Assembly (NCBI RefSeq): GCF_965215815.1
Contig: NZ_CBDCEO010000013.1
Coordinates: forward strand, 1,240,001-1,304,000
From: Poriferisodalis sp965215815
Lineage (GTDB): Bacteria > Actinomycetota > Acidimicrobiia > Acidimicrobiales > Poriferisodalaceae
Direction: 5' to 3'
DNA: 64,000 bases
The notes under the pieces are model-generated. The model was not told the origin of the DNA. It saw only the letters and a program-made list of their open reading frames with translations, and made no database searches. How positions within the stretch are numbered: position 1 is the stretch's first letter; each line of letters begins with the position of its first letter. Shown piece by piece: positions 44,465 through 52,398 of this stretch. The translations under genes were made by a program, and so were the position numbers.

Positions 44465-45484
44465 ATGCGCGTAGGAATCGTGGGAGCCACCGGCCAGGTA
44501 GGCGGCGTCATGCGGGACATCCTCGCCGAACGGGACTTCCCGATCGACGAGCTGCGGCTGTTCGCATCTGCCCGCTCTGCCGGCCGCAAGCTGTCGTGGA
44601 ACGGATCCGAGATCGCTGTTGAGGACGCTGCAGCAGCCGACTTCACCGGACTCGACATCGCCCTGTTCTCGGCGGGCAAGACCACGTCGCTGGCGATCTC
44701 CGAGCGGGTCGTCTCACAGGGTCCGACGGTCATCGACAACTCTTCAGCGTGGCGCATGGACCCCGATGTCCCGCTGGTGGTGCCGGAGGTGAACGCCAAG
44801 GAGGTGTTCAACGCGCCGAAGGGGATCATCGCCAATCCAAACTGCACGACGATGGCGGCGATGCCTGTGCTGGCGCCGTTGCACGCTGAGGCCGGTTTGG
44901 TGTCGATGGTGGCGGCTACCTACCAGGCGGTGTCCGGAGCGGGCCTCGCCGGCGTCGACGAGCTCGACCGTGCCTTGGCTGCGACCACCAAGGGTGCCGC
45001 TGCACTCACCTTCGACGGCGATGCTGCCACCCACCCGGCCCCGGACAAGTTCCCAGGCCCGATAGCTCACAACGTGCTGGCACAGGCGGGTAGCTTCGTC
45101 GACGACGGCAGCGGCGAAACCGATGAAGAGCAGAAGCTCCGCTACGAGAGCCGGAAGATCCTGGGCATCGGTGATCTGGCGGTATCGGGCACCTGTGTGC
45201 GGGTGCCGGTGTTCACCGGGCACTCGCTTGCGCTGAACCTTCGCTTCGAGCGAGCGATCTCGCCCGAGCGCGCAACACAGTTGCTGGCCGATGCGCCGGG
45301 TGTCGAGCTGGCCGATCTGCCCACACCGCTCAGCGCAGCGGGCCGTGACCCGTCCTACGTGGGTCGCATCCGCCGCGATCCCACCGTCGAACACGGCTTG
45401 GCCCTGTTCGTAGTCGGCGACAATCTCCGCAAGGGAGCGGCGCTCAACGCGGTGCAAATCGCCGAGGTTCTCTCGGCGATCTAG
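44465..45484 (+). CDS. asd: Aspartate-semialdehyde dehydrogenase
   Basis: NADPH-dependent reduction of aspartyl phosphate to the semialdehyde. The 339-aa protein has the cofactor loop RVGIVGATGQVGGVMRDIL, the active-site IIANPNCTTMAAMPVLAPLH with the catalytic Cys, and the substrate His region GTCVRVPVFTGHSLALNLRFE. It follows lysC as in many actinobacteria. The stop is shared with the convergent dehydrogenase gene (4-bp overlap). Confidence 0.95.
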   Translation: MRVGIVGATGQVGGVMRDILAERDFPIDELRLFASARSAGRKLSWNGSEIAVEDAAAADFTGLDIALFSAGKTTSLAISERVVSQGPTVIDNSSAWRMDPDVPLVVPEVNAKEVFNAPKGIIANPNCTTMAAMPVLAPLHAEAGLVSMVAATYQAVSGAGLAGVDELDRALAATTKGAAALTFDGDAATHPAPDKFPGPIAHNVLAQAGSFVDDGSGETDEEQKLRYESRKILGIGDLAVSGTCVRVPVFTGHSLALNLRFERAISPERATQLLADAPGVELADLPTPLSAAGRDPSYVGRIRRDPTVEHGLALFVVGDNLRKGAALNAVQIAEVLSAI

Positions 45485-46521
45485 GACTTGTCGCCGCGGC
45501 GCACTTCCACTTCGGCGCCCGGCACCTCAGGCTCGTCGTCGACGATCTCGGCCGGGAAGCCGGGTGCCGCAATGGTCCGCCCCGTGGATTCCTCGAGCCG
45601 CCGGATGATGTTCGGCGACCACTCCCGGTCGCCGTAGCGAGCGGCACCGTCGGCGAACACCTCCACCAGCAGCGGCGACAGCTCCAGCGGCAGGCCCTGT
45701 TCAGCGGCAATGTCGGCGAACAGGCCGATGTCCTTGCACACCAGGTCCATGGTGAAGTTGATGTCCCGCGAGCCATTCAGGATGACCTGACTCTCGGTTT
45801 CGTGAACGAACGAATTGCCCGAGCTGATGCGGATGGCCTCATACGCGGTGGCTAGGTCCATTCCCGCCGCTTGGGAGGTGACCAAGGCCTCGCACAGCGA
45901 GACCAGATTGGCCGTGGCCAGGTAATTCGTGACCACTTTGAGAATCGACGCGGAGCCCAACGCTCCGGTGTGCAGGATGCGGCGTCCCATCGTCGTGAGC
46001 AGCGGCAGCATCGCCTCGAAGGTGTTCCGCTCGCCGCCGGCGAAGATCGAGATGTTGCCGGTGGCGGCCCGGTGGCAGCCACCCGATACCGGGCAGTCGA
46101 TGGCGGCCCCACCAGTGGCTTCCACAAGCGCGCCCAGCCGACGGACCTCGTGGTGATCGGTGGTGCTCATCTCGGCCCAGATCTTCAAACCCGATCCGGC
46201 CGACCCGGCTGGGGCGCCTGAGTTGGCTGCCCGGGTCGAGGCGAATCCTGCCAGCACTCCGTCGGGCGCTTCGAGCACTGCCGCGGAGGCGGCCGGCGTG
46301 GGCAGGCAAGTGATCACCACTTCGCAGCGCTCCGCCAGCTCAGCACCCGATGAGGCCTCGCTCGCACCGGCATCCAGGAATGGCGCCATCGCGCCCGGAT
46401 CCAGGTCGCGCACGATCAGGTCGAACCCGTTGCGCTGCAGGGAGCCGGCCAGCTTGCCGCCCACATTGCCAAGCCCGATGAAACCCACCCGGCGCGCTGC
46501 GTCCGATTCCATCACGCCCAT
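45481..46521 (-). CDS. NAD-binding beta-hydroxyacid dehydrogenase family protein
   Basis: 346-aa protein of the 3-hydroxyisobutyrate/6-phosphogluconate dehydrogenase superfamily. It has the Rossmann start RVGFIGLGNVGGKLAGSLQRNGFDLIVRD, the substrate-binding CPVSGGCHRAATGNISIFAGG and catalytic-lysine helix SASILKVVTNYLATANLVSLCEALV. The substrate is unknown. Start is ATG 46521 or ATG 46512 (MESDAARRVGF). Confidence 0.87.
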   Translation of the reverse strand: MGVMESDAARRVGFIGLGNVGGKLAGSLQRNGFDLIVRDLDPGAMAPFLDAGASEASSGAELAERCEVVITCLPTPAASAAVLEAPDGVLAGFASTRAANSGAPAGSAGSGLKIWAEMSTTDHHEVRRLGALVEATGGAAIDCPVSGGCHRAATGNISIFAGGERNTFEAMLPLLTTMGRRILHTGALGSASILKVVTNYLATANLVSLCEALVTSQAAGMDLATAYEAIRISSGNSFVHETESQVILNGSRDINFTMDLVCKDIGLFADIAAEQGLPLELSPLLVEVFADGAARYGDREWSPNIIRRLEESTGRTIAAPGFPAEIVDDEPEVPGAEVEVRRGDKS

Positions 46522-46565
46522 CTATTGTCGCGAGCGCGGCGAAGCCTTGCGCTCGCATAAACCGG

Positions 46566-46639
<74 letters not shown>

Positions 46640-46719
46640 TTTGCGATCACCGCTGGCTGATCGCTCCGGCTGAAGTTACCGGTCTCGCAAGCGCAAGCGC
46701 TACCGGAATGTACGGCCGC

Positions 46720-47106
46720 CTATGTGGCGCTCGCGGCGTCTCGCTCCAGCAGCTCGTGCGCGGTGCGCCGCAACTGCAACGGGTTGAGCGGCTTGACCAG
46801 CCACGCATCGGCGTCGCAACGCCGGGCCAAAAAGACGTCGGCTTCCCGGTCGGCCAGCATCAGCACCGGCACCCGCGGCAGCCTGCCCATGCCCGATTCG
46901 AGCCGTAAGTCCAAGCATGTGGCCATGCCGCCCATGTTGCCGATCTGGAAGTCCAGGATCACCAAGTCAGGTGTGCTGGCCTCCACAGCGGGCCGAACCT
47001 CTTGCCCTGATCGCACGACTCGGAAGGTCACGTCGGCCCCGGAGAGCGCGGCGGCCACCTCTTCGACGACCCAGTCTGCATCGGTGGCCAGAAGCACGTC
47101 GGTCAC
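46720..47106 (-). CDS. Stand-alone response-regulator receiver protein
   Basis: 128-aa CheY-like protein without an output domain. It has the acidic pair region VLLATDADWV, the phosphoacceptor Asp in LVILDFQIGNMGG (about residue 51) and the conserved lysine in AWLVKPLNPLQL. GTG 47106 is chosen because TACCCT lies 8 nt upstream on the minus strand and because the receiver fold starts there. No histidine kinase is encoded nearby, so the partner is unknown. Confidence 0.82.
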   Translation of the reverse strand: MTDVLLATDADWVVEEVAAALSGADVTFRVVRSGQEVRPAVEASTPDLVILDFQIGNMGGMATCLDLRLESGMGRLPRVPVLMLADREADVFLARRCDADAWLVKPLNPLQLRRTAHELLERDAASAT

Positions 47107-47114
47107 GATGGCGC

Positions 47115-47120
47115 AGGGTA
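47115..47120 (-). promoter_or_regulatory. -10 element for the receiver gene (TACCCT)
   Basis: TACCCT on the minus strand ends 8 nt before GTG 47106. Confidence 0.5.
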
Positions 47121-47225
47121 ATGGGGTCTGCACTGCAGGGCGTCGTGTCGCGGCCGGTCCGGCTTGCGTCGCACATTTGGGCAGCGCTCCTAGAGTTCGG
47201 GCCGTTGCCGATCCAGGGAGCCTGG

Positions 47226-48650
47226 GTGAACGCACGACAGAACCGCCGTCGCTGGTTCGCGCGCCTCGCTGCCGCGACGCTGCTGGTGTCTGGCGTGTTG
47301 GGCCTGGCCATCTCGCCGGCGTCCGCTCACGACGAGCCGGCTGATCACACCGAAGACTCCGACAACCCCCAGATCGTGGGCGACGACGGTTCCCGACAGA
47401 TCGTCGTGGTGGAGGTCAACGGCCTCATCGATCCGATCATGGCGTCGTACATCAAGCGGGAGATCGTCACCGCGCAAGGACGTCACGCGATCGGCGTGGT
47501 GCTGCAGGTTGAAAGTGCCGGAACCACGCTCGACGATCCCGCACTCGTCGAACTGCTCGACAATGTGCGCCTCGCGCACCTGCCGGTGGGGGTGTGGGTC
47601 GGACCCAGCGGCGCGCAGGCACTCCGAGGCGCTGCCCACCTGGTCACCACGGCCGATTTCGCCGCGATCGCGCCCGGCGGTCAGATCGGCGACTTCACCG
47701 CAGTGCAGGGCCTCATTCATGCCCATGGACCCGATGCCGAGCGGTTCCACCGTCACGACGACGACGGGCGTCACTCGGGCACGAGCGTCCGGTACTTCGA
47801 CGCCGACGCCGCCATGGGCGAGGGTCTCACCCACAGCACGGCTCCCTCGATCGGCGAGTTCATCTTCGCCATGTCGGATGCGGGCTACTTGCCGCCGATC
47901 GGGCAGAACGTCACTGGTGACGACGGTGTGGTGCGGCGAGCCCCGGCCCCCGATGTGGTCGTGTCGTTCGTCAAGCTGCCGCTGCTCGACGGTCTGTTCC
48001 ACACCGCTGCCAGCCCGGCGGTCGCCTATCTGCTGCTGCTCGCCGGGTTGTCGTTGCTGCTGCTCGACTTCTACACCGGCGGCATCGGCGTTGCCGCGGT
48101 CGTGGGTGCTGTGTGCGGTCTGCTTTCTGCCTTCGGCTTGGGGACACTCGACATTCGACCGTGGGCGCTTGCGCTGCTCATCGCAGCCTTTGTGGCGTTC
48201 GCTGTGGACATCCAGACGGGCGTGCCGCGCTTTTGGACTGCCGTGGGCGGCGTGGCGTTGCTCGTCAGCTCGCTGTGGCTGTTCGGCCAGTATTCGATGA
48301 GTTGGATCCCGCTGGTCGTGGGCCTCGTGATGGTCGGCGTATTCGTGCTGTCGGGCATGCCTGCGCTGGTCCGGACCCGGTACGGCACCGCCACGGTGGG
48401 CCGGGATTGGCTGATCGGGGTTGAGGGCACTGCGGCGACCGATATCGATCCCGACGGCACCGTCAAAGTTCACGGTGCTCTGTGGCGGGCCAGAGTGAAC
48501 CGGCTGACGCCGCTGCAAGCGGGTGAACCGCTGCGCGTCAGCGGCATCAGCGGGGTGGTGCTGGAGGTGGAACCGCTCGAAGGTGCAGCGGTGGACTACC
48601 GCGAGATGCGCAAGAAAAGGGCCGATCCGACGGTTTCCGAAACCGAATGA
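47226..48650 (+). CDS. NfeD-family membrane protein with ClpP-like N-terminal domain
   Basis: 474-aa protein. A signal peptide (FARLAAATLLVSGVLGLAISPASAHD) is followed by an extracytoplasmic ClpP/SppA-fold domain to about residue 250, four or five membrane segments (about 260-390), and a C-terminal OB-fold NfeD domain (LIGVEGTAATDIDPDGTVKVHGALWRA). Active members carry a catalytic Ser in a PxGARAASAG-like motif; here the equivalent is GPSGAQALRGAAHL, lacking that Ser. The first domain may thus be inactive. NfeD proteins usually partner with stomatins, but none is encoded here. GTG 47226 gives the signal peptide. Confidence 0.8.
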   Translation: MNARQNRRRWFARLAAATLLVSGVLGLAISPASAHDEPADHTEDSDNPQIVGDDGSRQIVVVEVNGLIDPIMASYIKREIVTAQGRHAIGVVLQVESAGTTLDDPALVELLDNVRLAHLPVGVWVGPSGAQALRGAAHLVTTADFAAIAPGGQIGDFTAVQGLIHAHGPDAERFHRHDDDGRHSGTSVRYFDADAAMGEGLTHSTAPSIGEFIFAMSDAGYLPPIGQNVTGDDGVVRRAPAPDVVVSFVKLPLLDGLFHTAASPAVAYLLLLAGLSLLLLDFYTGGIGVAAVVGAVCGLLSAFGLGTLDIRPWALALLIAAFVAFAVDIQTGVPRFWTAVGGVALLVSSLWLFGQYSMSWIPLVVGLVMVGVFVLSGMPALVRTRYGTATVGRDWLIGVEGTAATDIDPDGTVKVHGALWRARVNRLTPLQAGEPLRVSGISGVVLEVEPLEGAAVDYREMRKKRADPTVSETE

Positions 48651-48688
48651 GGTTTCGTTTACCTCTTGTCAAGTGAATTTTTGTCATC

Positions 48689-48694
48689 TAGTGT
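48689..48694 (+). promoter_or_regulatory. -10 element for whiB (TAGTGT)
   Basis: TAGTGT lies 21 nt before ATG 48716, with TTGTCA-like sequences upstream at 48665-48670 and 48681-48686. Unlike many genes here, whiB would have a short untranslated leader. Confidence 0.45.
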
Positions 48695-48712
48695 TCCCCC
48701 CGACAAGGGGGA
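48695..48712 (+). promoter_or_regulatory. Leader hairpin overlapping the whiB ribosome-binding site
   Basis: TCCCCC (48695-48700) pairs with GGGGGA (48707-48712). The 3' arm is the ribosome-binding purine run 3 nt before ATG, so folding would hide it. Confidence 0.5.
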
Positions 48713-48715
48713 CAT

Positions 48716-48982
48716 ATGAGCGCTTTGTTGGTCGAAGAGTGGCAGGACAGTGCAGCTTGTCGAGGACCTCAAGCGGCGGTGTTCTTCCCGCCGCCCCGCA
48801 CTGAGCGACGTGACGAGAAGGCTGAGCGCGAGGCGCGAGCCAAAGCCATCTGCAACCAGTGTTCGGTGATCGGTGACTGTCTCGGTCACGCGCTGGACGT
48901 GGGTGAGGCGCATGGCATCTGGGGCGGGCGCAATGAGATCGAGCGCCGCAACTTGCTGCTCATGCAAGCCGACGCCAGCTAG
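48716..48982 (+). CDS. WhiB-family iron-sulfur transcription factor
   Basis: 88-aa actinobacterial regulator that binds a [4Fe-4S] cluster and acts with the principal sigma factor. The four cysteines are C15 (DSAACRGP), C46 and C49 (ICNQCSV) and C55 (GDCLGHAL), followed by the GIWGG turn and a basic helix (RNEIERRNLL). All signature elements are present. Which WhiB class it belongs to is not certain; the short length resembles WhiB1/WhiB2-type proteins. Confidence 0.93.
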   Translation: MSALLVEEWQDSAACRGPQAAVFFPPPRTERRDEKAEREARAKAICNQCSVIGDCLGHALDVGEAHGIWGGRNEIERRNLLLMQADAS

Positions 48983-49055
48983 CAGTTCCTCACAGTCTCG
49001 GCAGCCACCACTCGCTGGCGCTGCGCGCCGGCGCGGGTTCAGTCCTGCACTGGCG

Positions 49056-50780
49056 TCAACCAGGTATCGGGGGCAGTCGCGGCCCGGCAATGCGAAGGTC
49101 CCCCCGTCGACGCGTCACCCCCGTTCGGTCCAGGTAGCCCACCAGCGGCAGCGCGTATTTGCGTGTCGTGCCCAGTTCTTCACGGATCTCGGCCACGGTG
49201 ACGCCGTCCGGCTGAGCGCTCAGCAGGCCCGCTATCCGCTCGGCTGCGGCCTCGATGGCAGAGTTGGCAAACCAGATCCCATCTGCGTGAACCAGATCGC
49301 CGCGCCCCAACAGCGCCAAGAGCTCCTGCCGGGTAACACCGCTTGGCTCGGGCGGTGAGAAGGGCGCCGCTGCCAGCTCGGCGATGACGGGATGGCTGGC
49401 GAGCACATCTGCCGCGTCCGCCGGCCGGGCGCGCCCGGCGTCGATCACGATCCCGTCGAGGACTTCGATCGCAAGACGCTGCCGTTCGTCGAGCCCAGCC
49501 AGGTCCAGGCCGAGGGGGCCGGCCCGCTCGACTCTCTCTCGCATTTCGTCGAGCAGTGTGTCCAGCAGTTCGGGCGGCGCCACCCAATCGCCCAGTACGG
49601 GCTGGATGCGTTCGCCGGTCAGTCGCTCGAGTTGCGCCGCCTCCACCCAGCCGCGCTCGGCAAGCATGCGCTCGGGCCGGGCGTCGGGGGTGGCGACCGA
49701 AGCTCGCAGCTGCGGATCGGGATCGAGCACGGTGCCGCCGCCGATGGTCTGCCCCCGGCCGAAGTCCCGCAGCACGAAGCGGTCGCCGAGCACGAGCGGC
49801 AGCGCTACTGGCAGGTGCAGCCGGGCGTAGCCGGTCTCGCCGGGAGCGATGCGTTCGGGTCCAAGCACTCGCAGCCGTACGGGCCATTCGCCCGATCCGA
49901 GGTAGAAGGCGTAGGCGCCCCGCCGGGTGACATCGCTGCCGAGGCTGTCCAGCACCCTCAGTTCCACGTCGATGCTGCGGGTGCGGTGCCACTGGCCCGG
50001 CCGCACGAGCGCGATGCCGCGTCCCAGGTCGTCGGCATCGACACCGGTCAGGTTGAGCGCGACCCGATGTCCCGGTCCGATGCGTTCGACCGCAGCGCCT
50101 TGGGTCTGGATTGCTCGAATCCGGGCCGTACGGCCGCCCGGTGCGGTCGCCAGCTCGTCGCCGGCTGCCACGCCACCGCCTGCCAGCGTGCCAGTCACAA
50201 TGCGGCCCGCTCCCGTTGCGGCGAACGAGCGGTCAATCCACAGGCGGGGCCGGTCTCGGTCCGATGCCGTGGGCGTGGCAGCGCACAGCTCGTCGAGCGC
50301 GGCCCGCAGCTCGTCGAGCCCGGTGCCGTCGATGGCGTCGGTGGCAATCACGGGAGCGTCTTGGAGGAACGTGCCCTCGACGTGGTCGGCAATGTCCATC
50401 CGGGCCAGCTCGGCCAGCTCGTCGTCGACCAAACCGATCTGGCTGAGCACCACCACGCCGTGCGAGATGCCGAGCAGCTCGAGGATTGCCAGGTGCTCGG
50501 CCGATTGCGGCTTCCAGCCCTCGGGCGCAGCTACGACGAACAGGGAGGCGTCCACCGCCCCGACGCCGGCCAGCATGTTCTTCACGAAGCGGATGTGCCC
50601 GGGAACGTCGACGAAGCTGACTTGCCTGCCTGACGGCAAGGCGCAGAACGCGAACCCGAGGTCGATGGTGAGCCCGCGCTCCTTCTCCTCGGCCAGCCGG
50701 TCGGGATCGGTGCCGGTGAGTGCGCGCACCAGCGTGGACTTGCCGTGGTCCACGTGCCCTGCAGTGCCGACGATGTGCAC
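49056..50780 (-). CDS. selB: Selenocysteine-specific elongation factor SelB
   Basis: GTPase that delivers Sec-tRNA to UGA codons at a SECIS RNA. The 574-aa protein has G1 GHVDHGKST (8-16), G2 region EKERGLTIDLGFA, and G3 DVPGH (58-62), followed by EF-Tu-like beta-barrels. C-terminal winged helices end with TTRKYALPLVGYLDRTGVTRRRGDLRIAG, the SECIS-contacting domain. The G4 motif, normally TKxD, reads SQIG at residues 113-116, which lacks the lysine and aspartate that recognise guanine. The GTG start leaves a normal N-terminus. A tRNA-like gene and selA follow upstream, in selA-(tRNA)-selB transcription order. Confidence 0.9.
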   Translation of the reverse strand: MHIVGTAGHVDHGKSTLVRALTGTDPDRLAEEKERGLTIDLGFAFCALPSGRQVSFVDVPGHIRFVKNMLAGVGAVDASLFVVAAPEGWKPQSAEHLAILELLGISHGVVVLSQIGLVDDELAELARMDIADHVEGTFLQDAPVIATDAIDGTGLDELRAALDELCAATPTASDRDRPRLWIDRSFAATGAGRIVTGTLAGGGVAAGDELATAPGGRTARIRAIQTQGAAVERIGPGHRVALNLTGVDADDLGRGIALVRPGQWHRTRSIDVELRVLDSLGSDVTRRGAYAFYLGSGEWPVRLRVLGPERIAPGETGYARLHLPVALPLVLGDRFVLRDFGRGQTIGGGTVLDPDPQLRASVATPDARPERMLAERGWVEAAQLERLTGERIQPVLGDWVAPPELLDTLLDEMRERVERAGPLGLDLAGLDERQRLAIEVLDGIVIDAGRARPADAADVLASHPVIAELAAAPFSPPEPSGVTRQELLALLGRGDLVHADGIWFANSAIEAAAERIAGLLSAQPDGVTVAEIREELGTTRKYALPLVGYLDRTGVTRRRGDLRIAGPRLPPIPG

Positions 50781-50870
50781 GGTGCCAGCTTGCCCCGCCC
50801 GAGCCGGATTGCGCCGAATGCTCGCAGGAATGGCCGGGCCCGGGAATCGGCTTGTGTAGCTTGTTGTCGC

Positions 50871-50882
50871 GACCCTAGGGTC
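50871..50882. repeat. 12-bp perfect palindrome GACCCTAGGGTC
   Basis: Lies just past the 3' end of the tRNA-like element on the minus strand. Together with CGCTGGTG (50882-50889) it can pair with sequence at 50941-50953 to form an alternative long stem. Confidence 0.7.
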
Positions 50883-50884
50883 GC

Positions 50885-50956
50885 TGGTGGACCTAGACGG
50901 AATCGAACCGTCCGAGGCGGGCTATCAATCCAGCTCGGCGCACCAGCGCTAGGCCC
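50885..50956 (-). tRNA. tRNA-like gene between selA and selB; candidate atypical or degenerate tRNA-Sec
   Basis: On the minus strand 72 nt including CCA can form a cloverleaf. The acceptor is GGGCCTA/TAGGTCC with one G-U pair, and pairs to 8 bp as GGGCCTAG/CTAGGTCC. A mini D arm GCGC-TGGT-GCGC has a 4-nt loop. An arm GAGCT/AGCCC has one mismatch and an 8-nt loop GGATTGAT. The T arm is GACGG-TTCGATT-CCGTC, then discriminator A and CCA. The 8-bp acceptor option and tiny D loop recall tRNA-Sec, and the position between selA and selB is where selC is expected. However, no UCA anticodon is visible, and the long variable arm is missing. The anticodon cannot be assigned. It could be a decayed or noncanonical selC. 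Confidence 0.42.
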
Positions 50957-50962
50957 TCGAGG

Positions 50963-50984
50963 GCCGCACTCTTCGGGGTGCGGC
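50963..50984 (-). terminator. Hairpin between selA and the tRNA-like element
   Basis: GCCGCAC (50963-50969) pairs with GTGCGGC (50978-50984) across an 8-nt loop. It lies about 100 nt past the selA stop and just before the tRNA-like gene on the minus strand. A palindrome GGCCCTCGAGGGCC (50952-50965) overlaps it. No U tract follows. Confidence 0.4.
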
Positions 50985-51086
50985 TCTCGTCATGCTGGCA
51001 GGCAGAGCGTCAGTGACTTTCATCAATTTCTGATCACGCCGGGCGCGCCGCGGAGGCGACCCACGTGCGCAATGCGGTGATTTGGG

Positions 51087-52343
51087 CTACTGGCCCAGTG
51101 CCTGGTTCACCGCAGCGGCGACGACGGCATCGTCGGCGGGATCGACGGTGCGCAGGTCGATCACGGTGGTCTGCTCGTTGACGCGGGCGATGACCGGCGG
51201 ATCGAATGCGCGCAGTGCGGCTGCGTGATCGCCGTCGAGCTCGATGCCAGCGGACGGGATCTCCTGGCCGGGCAGCGAACCCGCGCCAGCCAGCGCCGTC
51301 GTGCGTGCCGACTGGCCGACACCGAGCGTTTCGGCCCGCTGGGCAAGCTCATCGACCGGCACCTTGGCCATGCGCCAGAAGGGGATTGCATCGGCATCGC
51401 GACGCAGGTACGCCAGCGCCACCGACTGCAACGCATCCAGCACCAGCGAGCCGGGCCGGAATGCCCGCATCAGCGGGTGTGCCGCGCACGCAGCCACCAG
51501 ATCGGCGTTGCCGCAGATGATTCCGGCTTGTGGGCCGCCCATCAGCTTGTCGCCGGAGAACGTGACGAGCGCAGCGCCCGCTGCAAGGGTCTGGCGCGCA
51601 CCCGGCTCGCCGGCCAGCCACTCGGGCCGGGCCCCCAGCCACGGGCATCGCTCATCCAGCAGACCCGATCCCAGGTCGGACACCACCGGCGGCCCGATCT
51701 TGGCCAGGTCCGCGACGTCGGCCTCTTCGGTGAAGCCGGTGATGCGGTAGTTGGAGGGGTGCACCTTCAGCAGCAGCGCAATGTCGTCCCGCTCGACAGC
51801 CGCCCGGTAATCGCCAGCCCGGGTGCGGTTCGTTGTGCCCACCTCCACCAGCCGTGCACCCGATTGCTCCATCACCTCGGGAACCCGGAAGCCGCCGCCG
51901 ATCTCCACCAGTTCGCCACGCGACACCGCCACACCGCGGTCCCGGGCCAGAGCGGCCAGCACCAGGGTCACCGCCGCTGCGCAGTTGTTGACGACCAGGG
52001 CGGCTTCGGCGCCAGTCAGCGTCGCCAGCAGCAGCGACGCGTGCGAGGTGCGTGAGCCACGCCGTCCCGACGTCAGGTCGAACTCCAGGTTGCTGAACCG
52101 CACCGGTCCGTCGTCGCCAGGCTCCAACCCGAGCGGAGCCCTGCCGAGGTTCGTGTGCAGCAGCACCCCGGTTGCGTTGATGGCCGGCCCCAGCAAGCTG
52201 CGTCGCAGCCGGTGCGCTTCGTCAGCGGCTGAGTCGGGATCGCCGGCGGCAATAGCTGCCCGGGCGGCGATCACCAGCAAGGCGTGCGGCAGGCCCACAT
52301 CTGCGATCCGCAGCGCCAGGTCGTTCACCGACGGCGGCCTCAT
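51087..52343 (-). CDS. selA: L-seryl-tRNA(Sec) selenium transferase
   Basis: PLP enzyme that converts Ser-tRNA(Sec) to Sec-tRNA(Sec) with selenophosphate. The 418-aa protein has INATGVLLHTNLGRAPLG, AALVVNNCAAAVTLVLAAL, VGTTNRTRAGDY, and the PLP-lysine block LVTFSGDKLMGGPQAGIICG. It is slightly shorter than the E. coli protein, mainly in the N-terminal tRNA-binding part. ATG 52343 has TAGTGT 7 nt upstream on the minus strand. selD is not in this window. Confidence 0.93.
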   Translation of the reverse strand: MRPPSVNDLALRIADVGLPHALLVIAARAAIAAGDPDSAADEAHRLRRSLLGPAINATGVLLHTNLGRAPLGLEPGDDGPVRFSNLEFDLTSGRRGSRTSHASLLLATLTGAEAALVVNNCAAAVTLVLAALARDRGVAVSRGELVEIGGGFRVPEVMEQSGARLVEVGTTNRTRAGDYRAAVERDDIALLLKVHPSNYRITGFTEEADVADLAKIGPPVVSDLGSGLLDERCPWLGARPEWLAGEPGARQTLAAGAALVTFSGDKLMGGPQAGIICGNADLVAACAAHPLMRAFRPGSLVLDALQSVALAYLRRDADAIPFWRMAKVPVDELAQRAETLGVGQSARTTALAGAGSLPGQEIPSAGIELDGDHAAALRAFDPPVIARVNEQTTVIDLRTVDPADDAVVAAAVNQALGQ

Positions 52344-52350
52344 CGCCCGG

Positions 52351-52356
52351 ACACTA
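52351..52356 (-). promoter_or_regulatory. -10 element for selA (TAGTGT)
   Basis: TAGTGT on the minus strand ends 7 nt before ATG 52343. The divergent Nudix gene has its own hexamer 27 bp away. Confidence 0.5.
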
Positions 52357-52382
52357 CCGCCGCCCCCTCACACGCCCGTCGG

Positions 52383-52388
52383 TAACGT
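52383..52388 (+). promoter_or_regulatory. -10 element for the Nudix gene (TAACGT)
   Basis: TAACGT ends 10 nt before GTG 52399. The same hexamer in the same CGGTAACGTCC context precedes menE. Confidence 0.45.
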
Positions 52389-52398
52389 CCCTGAGGCT

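Noticed and set aside
50885..50956. Plus-strand tRNA-Sec with anticodon TCA in GGCTATCAATCC
   Set aside because: The T arm and CCA are only right on the minus strand, the U before TCA is missing, and the acceptor G-U pair becomes an A-C mismatch on the plus strand.
50885..50960. 3' end of a tmRNA
   Set aside because: The T arm and CCA fit, but only about 130 nt separate it from selA, too little for a tmRNA, and no tag sequence ending ALAA is present.
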